Source of the DNA: Deltaproteobacteria bacterium RBG_13_49_15
Lineage (GTDB): Bacteria; Desulfobacterota; Desulfobacteria; Desulfobacterales; UBA2156
Assembly: GCA_001797695.1 (NCBI GenBank)
Contig: MGQD01000131.1
Span: forward strand, 13,452 to 19,966
Direction: 5' to 3'
DNA: 6,515 bases
Shown: in pieces, positions 6,405-6,515 of the stretch
Layout of the letters: every line of letters begins with the position of its first letter
Numbering within the stretch: position 1 is the stretch's first letter
Position numbers and translations under genes: made by a program
The notes under the pieces: generated by a model
What the model was told of the DNA's origin: nothing
The model's input: only the letters and a program-made list of their open reading frames with translations
The model's database searches: none

Positions 6405-6439
6405 CTGCTGGCGGGGATTTTTTAAAACCCCTCCGGCAG
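6405..6439. repeat. Interrupted palindrome upstream of the promoter
   Basis: On the plus strand CTGC-T-GG-C-GGGG is answered by CCCC-T-CC-G-GCAG across an 11-nt AT loop. This gives ten Watson-Crick pairs plus, in plus-strand RNA, one U-G pair and one mismatch. In minus-strand RNA two mismatches remain. No clear U-run follows on either strand. It may be a degenerate terminator for a gene outside the window or a protein-binding palindrome. Confidence applies to the structure, not to a function. Confidence 0.4.
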
Positions 6440-6515
6440 TTGTGTACTCAAATTAACCCTGAAGTTGTATAAAAACATGACAAGGTATAGAAAAAAAGAA
6501 TGATAACAGGGCATT

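Larger units (their letters stand above)
6187..6515. other. Non-coding leader and upstream region of the transporter operon
   Basis: No convincing gene is present in these 329 bases on either strand. On the minus strand they hold, from the right edge: an AT-rich stretch (6440-6515) with no recognised signal, an interrupted palindrome (6405-6439), two TTGACA boxes (6397-6392 and 6364-6359), a putative -10 box (6341-6336), a hairpin (6315-6297), a perfect Shine-Dalgarno-like element with a mini-ORF (6256-6209), and the ribosome binding site of the binding-protein gene. The gene upstream of the cluster lies outside the window. Confidence 0.8.

Noticed and set aside
1..6515. Insertion sequences, CRISPR arrays, tRNA or rRNA genes, prophage or defence genes
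   Set aside because: No transposase, regularly spaced repeats, RNA-gene structure or recognisable defence domain was found on either strand.

Overview
The window carries five genes, all on the minus strand, reading from the right edge to the left: an ABC-importer substrate-binding protein (6186-4888), a fused two-domain permease (4813-3137), its ATPase (3066-1984), a small PPC/DUF296-domain protein (about 1864-1424), and a UTP-glucose-1-phosphate uridylyltransferase of the eukaryotic UGP2 type (1390 to beyond position 1). The last gene has no stop codon inside the window and is probably only a few codons short of its end.

The organism is most likely a diderm (Gram-negative-type) bacterium. 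The binding protein has a classical signal peptide with an Ala-x-Ala-like cleavage site and no lipobox cysteine. Shine-Dalgarno sequences are strong on all three transporter genes, and base composition looks intermediate. An anaerobic deltaproteobacterial-type (Desulfobacterota) lineage would fit, but this is an impression from protein style and not a demonstrated placement.

Region by region: 6187-6515 is non-coding. It holds a putative promoter (TTGACA-17-CATACT, minus strand), a roughly 140-nt leader with one hairpin, a 12-codon mini-ORF overlapped by an unusually perfect Shine-Dalgarno sequence, and an interrupted palindrome at 6405-6439. A 14-bp hairpin sits just after the binding-protein stop (4839-4872), where it could hold binding-protein mRNA above permease mRNA. 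The permease-ATPase gap (70 nt) shows only the ATPase ribosome binding site. The ATPase-PPC gap (119 nt) is the longest internal gap and contains an 8-bp inverted repeat with a long loop. PPC and UGPase are separated by 33 nt and look co-transcribed.

The first three genes form a complete importer of the ferric/AfuABC-FbpABC type: periplasmic binding protein, one 12-helix permease, and an ATPase with a C-terminal TOBE-like domain. The binding protein lacks the adjacent tyrosine pair expected of a ferric-binding FbpA and has an extra helical C-terminus, so iron should not be assumed as substrate. Because the AfuABC branch of this superfamily takes up hexose phosphates and the downstream enzyme uses glucose-1-phosphate, a sugar-phosphate or other anionic ligand is a testable but unproven alternative.
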